Assembly (NCBI RefSeq): GCF_028550415.1
Contig: NZ_JAQQKX010000004.1
Coordinates: 1 to 64,000, forward strand
Reading direction: 5' to 3'
Source of the DNA: Asticcacaulis aquaticus
Lineage (GTDB): Bacteria; Pseudomonadota; Alphaproteobacteria; Caulobacterales; Caulobacteraceae
DNA length: 64,000 bases
The notes below the pieces were generated by a model. It was not told the origin of the DNA, did no database searches, and was given only the letters and a program-made list of their open reading frames with translations. Made by a program: the position numbers and the translations under genes. Positions 58,788 to 64,000 of the stretch are shown here, one piece after another; the stretch's first letter is position 1; each line of letters begins with the position of its first letter.

Positions 58788-58972
58788 GCCGTCTCCCGAA
58801 AATACCGCTTCTTAACCGGTTTGTCGTAAAAGGACATAAAGGGTGACAGCGGATTTGAGACTCTTTCATAGCATTTGAAATATTAATCTGCTACTAAAAA
58901 CACGCAATTTAACGCGATAGCCTTGTGCAGTATGGCATAGACCGCTCTGAAAAGGCTCACGGAGACGATCAC
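58788..58972. promoter_or_regulatory. glmM-glmS divergent intergenic region with small dyads
   Basis: 185 bases that must carry both promoters. Two dyads are near the glmM start: AACCGGTT (58814-58821) and TGTC-N7-GACA (58822-58836). They are possible operators, perhaps for the helix-turn-helix fused to GlmM. No glmS ribozyme is seen. Confidence 0.4.
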
Positions 58973-60811
<1,839 letters not shown>

Positions 60812-60813
60812 CC

Positions 60814-61914
60814 CTAGAACGGCGGCAAGCGGTTGAAATCCGGACTGAGCAAATCGGCGGGCGGCCTCACGTCCGCCGGTTTGAGGTGGCCGCGCCGGAA
60901 GCTCGTGGCCTTATCATCCCACTTGTCATAGATATTGTTGCTAACGTAACCTGAGCTAACGGCCAAAACGGCACTATCCCGCGTCACGCATCGATAAGAG
61001 TAACCGTGGTCATGGTCGTTGATTATCCAGACGCAGGATTCGCCCGCGATGGTTTCCGTCCGGCTCTTTTCACCCGACATCTCACGCGATAAAATGTCGT
61101 CTGTCTGGCGCTCGACGTTCACCTCGTAAATGCCTTGCGCATCCTGTCTGAGTTCGATCCGTGTACGACCGCTCGTATAGGTTCGGAAAACGGTACCATC
61201 TTCGTTGACCCTGTTTTCGATCTGATGATTGCCCAGCCGCCGTACCGTTTCGACCCATTTTTTGGTCTTTCGGCGAAAGGTATGCGCCTTGTCCAGCGTC
61301 ACCTCGTAGTTGGGAGACGTGTCCGGCATGGCGGTCCAGTTGCCCCAGTTCGCCAGTTTGAAAAGTTTCTCCGGCGGTTTGACCTTCGTCAGGGACACCC
61401 TACGCCGCTCGATCCGAACAGCTCGGGCCACGACATCCTCACTACGCCCGACAAACCGCTTATACTGAACAATAAGCCCATCCTTCGTTAGGCAGAAGGT
61501 TTCGGTGTATTTGTCCTGCTCAACCTTCCAGCTGATGCAGCTTTCCCCTAAAATCGTGTCCGTCTGATCCGTTTGAACCCAGTCATGCGGTTTAGTCACG
61601 CGAAGGCGTTGAAAGCTTAGGGTGCCGCGCTCGGCCGTTATGGCGTCATTGAAAGTCCAGCTTTGTCCCGTCTTAAGGTTAGCGACGATTTGCTTATAAC
61701 TATATCCCGCGAAGTTAGGATGGGTTTCCCGCACCCAGTCGCCTCTGCGCGTGACGATGAGGTGGTGAGGGATACCGGTCGTGATCTCCATTTCTATCAC
61801 ATGATCGACGGCGTCCGGCACGGCGTAGGTGACATCGGGCGGGCGATTAAAGCTGTGCGCCTGCGCCGGACCTGCACACACCACGGCCAATAGACCATAC
61901 AGAAGTCGTTTCAT
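60814..61914 (-). CDS. Secreted protein of unknown function
   Basis: 366 residues, not recognised. A clear signal peptide MKRLLYGLLAVVCAGPAQA is cleaved before HS, so the protein is periplasmic or outer-membrane. Two similar halves are suggested: 'ILGESCISWKVEQDKYTETF' with 'CLTKDGLIVQYKR', and 'TIAGESCVWIINDHDHGYSY' with 'RCVTRDSAVLAVSS', each with a paired cysteine. This looks like a duplicated beta-rich domain with disulfides, but the pattern is my reading only. It converges with glmS, two bases between stops. Confidence 0.75.
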   Translation of the reverse strand: MKRLLYGLLAVVCAGPAQAHSFNRPPDVTYAVPDAVDHVIEMEITTGIPHHLIVTRRGDWVRETHPNFAGYSYKQIVANLKTGQSWTFNDAITAERGTLSFQRLRVTKPHDWVQTDQTDTILGESCISWKVEQDKYTETFCLTKDGLIVQYKRFVGRSEDVVARAVRIERRRVSLTKVKPPEKLFKLANWGNWTAMPDTSPNYEVTLDKAHTFRRKTKKWVETVRRLGNHQIENRVNEDGTVFRTYTSGRTRIELRQDAQGIYEVNVERQTDDILSREMSGEKSRTETIAGESCVWIINDHDHGYSYRCVTRDSAVLAVSSGYVSNNIYDKWDDKATSFRRGHLKPADVRPPADLLSPDFNRLPPF

Positions 61915-62076
61915 ATTCCCCCACTTTTTCCCATATTACTCCATCAAAGCAGCAACAGGAAGTTGCATACCTAATTATGCGGCATGATGGGCAAGCTTGC
62001 GTCAAATAGCGGGGCCTGATAGGTCGTTGCGGATAATTCCGCACCGAGACGAAAACGACCAGAAGGCCAGGGATTG

Positions 62077-62667
62077 ATGTACGGAAAACTAACCGCCATT
62101 TGCGGCCCGATGTTCGCGGGCAAGACGACCGAATTGCTTAAGCGCATTCTCTGGGCGCGCAACGGCGAGGGCAAGGAGGTTCTGGTACTGAAAACCGCTT
62201 TCGACAACCGGTACTCGGACACGGAACTGGTCTCTCACGACGGACTGTCCGCTGATGCCAAGGCCATTTCACAGTTTGCCGAGGTCGCGGATCTGGTGCG
62301 TGACGCCGAAATGATCTGCCTAGATGAGATTCAGTTTTTCAGCGGCATGGACCTCGACGTGGCCGACTTTGTTTCCGATCTGCTGCATGCCGGGCGCGAT
62401 GTCGTCGTCGCCGGTCTCGATACCAACTGGAAAGGCGAGCCTTTCGCCCCGACCGCACTGATGATGGCGATGGCCGACGAGGTGCTCAAGCTCAAAGCGC
62501 ATTGTTCTATCTGTGGCCAGCCGGCTCAGAAGACTTTCAAAAAACACCAGGACGATCAGGAGATTGCCCTAGGGCATTCGGACATATACGAAGCGCGCTG
62601 CAACCGACATTGGATCATCGAAAAGCATCTATCGAAACCCGGTAGCACCCCCGACCCCACCGGTTGA
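62077..62667 (+). CDS. tdk: Thymidine kinase
   Basis: 196 residues from ATG 62077 (MYGKLTAICGPMFAGKTTEL), with an AAGG ribosome site. Walker A is GPMFAGKTT; 'AEMICLDEIQFFSG' is the Walker B/catalytic glutamate region; 'VVVAGLDTNWKGEPF' is the lasso-loop region; a zinc site is indicated by 'CSICGQPAQKT' and 'EARCNRHW', where the last ligand would be histidine rather than cysteine. It phosphorylates thymidine in nucleotide salvage. Type II (human TK1-like) family. Confidence 0.95.
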   Translation: MYGKLTAICGPMFAGKTTELLKRILWARNGEGKEVLVLKTAFDNRYSDTELVSHDGLSADAKAISQFAEVADLVRDAEMICLDEIQFFSGMDLDVADFVSDLLHAGRDVVVAGLDTNWKGEPFAPTALMMAMADEVLKLKAHCSICGQPAQKTFKKHQDDQEIALGHSDIYEARCNRHWIIEKHLSKPGSTPDPTG

Positions 62668-62724
62668 AACTTGCGCCGAGGCGCGGTGACTGATAGGTCG
62701 TTGCGGCAATAATTCTAACTTTCA

Positions 62725-62783
62725 GTCGCGCATTCATTTCCAAAAACCGCCAAGACAGTATTTTGGCACTTTTTGGAATGCGC
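62725..62783. repeat. Nested palindromic intergenic repeat, copy C (longer loop)
   Basis: Between tdk and fbp: outer GCGCATT and AATGCGC, inner CCAAAAA and TTTTTGG, with a longer middle that contains a second TTTTGG (62761-62766). Same family as copies A, B and D. It lies just before the fbp leader. Confidence 0.75.
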
Positions 62784-62807
62784 TCACATAATGCCGGACC
62801 TCATTTC

Positions 62808-63800
62808 ATGACCCAGACCCCGAACACGCCCTTGGGCCAGTATCTCGATGCGGCGAAAACGCCGATCAGCCCCGAACTGAACCGCCTGATCCTCGCCATG
62901 GCTGCCTCGTGCGCCGAACTGAGCGACATCATCGGCACCAGTTCGCTGAACAATCTGCAAGGGGCGCTGGAGCAGGAAAACGTGCAGGGCGAGGTCCAAA
63001 AGAAGCTCGACGTGCTGTCGAACGAACTGTTCATCCAGCCGGAGCGCTGGCACGGCACGGTGGCGGGCATCGCCTCGGAAGAAATGGATACGCTGGTCCC
63101 GGTGGACGCCGACGGCGACTATCTGCTGATCTTCGATCCCGTCGATGGGTCGAGCAATCTCGACGTCAATGGCACGGTCGGCACGATCTTCTCGATCCTC
63201 GATGCGCCGAAAGCGGGCGACCTCAGCGAAGCCGACTTCCTGCGCCCCGGCACCGAGCAGGTCGCGGGCGGTTATGTGCTGTACGGCCCGGAAACCCTGA
63301 TGGTCGTAACCTTCGGGCAGGGTGTGGCAGTCTTCGGGTATCATCGCCACAAGAACGAATGGCTGCTGATCCGCGATCAGGTGCAAATCCCCGCGACGAC
63401 GCGCGAATTCGCCATCAACATGTCGAACCACCGCCACTGGGACGCGCCCGTCCAGCGCTATATCGATGAGTGCGTGGCCGGTAAGGACGGCGCGCGTGGT
63501 AAGGATTTCAACATGCGCTGGCTGGCCTCGATGGTCGGCGACGTGCACCGTATCATCACGCGCGGCGGCATCTTCATGTACCCGACCGATCGGCGCGAGA
63601 GCGGCAAGAACGGCAAGCTTCGGGTGCTGTATGAAGCCAATCCCATCGCCTTCCTGATCGAACAGGCGGGCGGCGCGGCGGTCAACGGGCCTGAGCGCAT
63701 CCTCAGCCAGACGCCGCAAAAGCTGCACCAGCGCACGGGGGTTATCCTCGGCTCACGCGAAGAGGTCGAACGCGTACAGGCCTATTATACCGAAGCCTAG
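62808..63800 (+). CDS. fbp: Fructose-1,6-bisphosphatase class I
   Basis: 330 residues from ATG 62808 (MTQTPNTPLGQYLDAAKTPI). It makes fructose-6-P from fructose-1,6-bisphosphate in gluconeogenesis. Seen: 'GTVAGIASEEMDTLVPVD', the metal motif 'LLIFDPVDGSSNLDVNGTVG', 'GYVLYGPETLMVVTFGQG', 'RWLASMVGDVHRIITRGGIF', and 'KLRVLYEANPIAFLIEQAGG'. The upstream part of the frame (62763-62807) lies in the palindromic repeat and is not coding. The ribosome site is weak. Confidence 0.97.
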   Translation: MTQTPNTPLGQYLDAAKTPISPELNRLILAMAASCAELSDIIGTSSLNNLQGALEQENVQGEVQKKLDVLSNELFIQPERWHGTVAGIASEEMDTLVPVDADGDYLLIFDPVDGSSNLDVNGTVGTIFSILDAPKAGDLSEADFLRPGTEQVAGGYVLYGPETLMVVTFGQGVAVFGYHRHKNEWLLIRDQVQIPATTREFAINMSNHRHWDAPVQRYIDECVAGKDGARGKDFNMRWLASMVGDVHRIITRGGIFMYPTDRRESGKNGKLRVLYEANPIAFLIEQAGGAAVNGPERILSQTPQKLHQRTGVILGSREEVERVQAYYTEA

Positions 63801-63833
63801 ATATTTAGTCCCGGGCTTTGAAATTCGATACGA

Positions 63834-63869
63834 AAAACCCCGCCTCAGATCAGACTGAGGCGGGGTTTT
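63834..63869. terminator. Strong bidirectional terminator
   Basis: AAAACCCCGCCTCAG (63834-63848) and CTGAGGCGGGGTTTT (63855-63869) form a perfect 15-bp stem with a 6-base loop and A/T tails on both sides. It lies between the convergent fbp and the next minus-strand gene and should stop transcription in both directions. Confidence 0.95.
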
Positions 63870-63905
63870 CTGTTCCAACTAACGGGTGCGGGGGCGAGCC
63901 CCTGC

Positions 63906-64000
<95 letters not shown>

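Noticed and set aside
57378..58829. 483-codon plus-strand ORF
   Set aside because: Antisense of glmM with R/H/Q-rich shadow composition.
62764..62780. TGGCAC box resembling a sigma-54 -24 element upstream of fbp
   Set aside because: It belongs to palindromic repeat copy C, and the GC at the -12 element is wrongly spaced.

Overview
This 64 kb window reads as the chromosome of an alphaproteobacterium, most likely Caulobacteraceae (Asticcacaulis-like). The grounds are the order lptC-lptA-lptB-rpoN-hpf-ptsN, the oxyR/ahpC-ahpD block, the high GC and bias of the housekeeping genes, and the alphaproteobacterial style of the intergenic palindromes. The genus is an inference; no rRNA or tRNA gene is visible.

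Region 1 (1-31 kb) is a cell-surface polysaccharide island, visibly AT-richer at its left edge. It opens with the right end of an IS3-family element (2-118). A long minus-strand series follows (310-22094): large multidomain glycosyltransferases with repeated 75-residue FYN/HY/EGR modules, a WcbI-like protein, three GT61 enzymes, the complete dTDP-L-rhamnose set rfbCBDA, and an ABC-2 exporter (permease plus ATPase). Plus-strand genes then make UDP-xylose (UXS), GDP-4-keto-6-deoxymannose and GDP-rhamnose (gmd, rmd) and GDP-mannose (manC). A wreck of nested insertion sequences lies at 26.85-28.49 kb: an IS5-family relic, an IS3/IS407-type element with a nonsense codon in orfA, and a fragment of another IS3 transposase. 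manB (phosphomannomutase), galU and one further GT4 close the island.

Region 2 (32-43 kb) continues precursor supply on the minus strand: Kdo synthesis (kdsA, kdsB, kdsD), sulfate activation (cysD, fused cysNC), cysQ, UDP-glucose dehydrogenase, an AGE-family sugar epimerase/isomerase, a threonine-dehydratase-like enzyme and a NadM-Nudix fusion. Together regions 1 and 2 can supply rhamnose (both dTDP-L- and GDP-D-), mannose, glucose, glucuronate, xylose, Kdo and activated sulfate for a surface glycan.

Region 3 (43.5-64 kb) is mostly core genome: an RNase D-like exonuclease, LPS transport genes lptCAB, rpoN, hpf, ptsN, a small heat-shock protein, oxyR divergent from ahpC-ahpD, rimO, a two-gene MotA/MotB-like (ZorAB-like) proton-channel unit, a small transaldolase, a COQ10-like protein, an unusual HTH-GlmM fusion divergent from glmS, a secreted protein of unknown function, tdk and class I fbp. 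A family of nested palindromic repeats (four clear copies) sits in intergenic gaps. The most interesting items are the HTH-GlmM fusion facing glmS, the ZorAB-like pair without known effectors, the modular glycosyltransferases and the repeat family.
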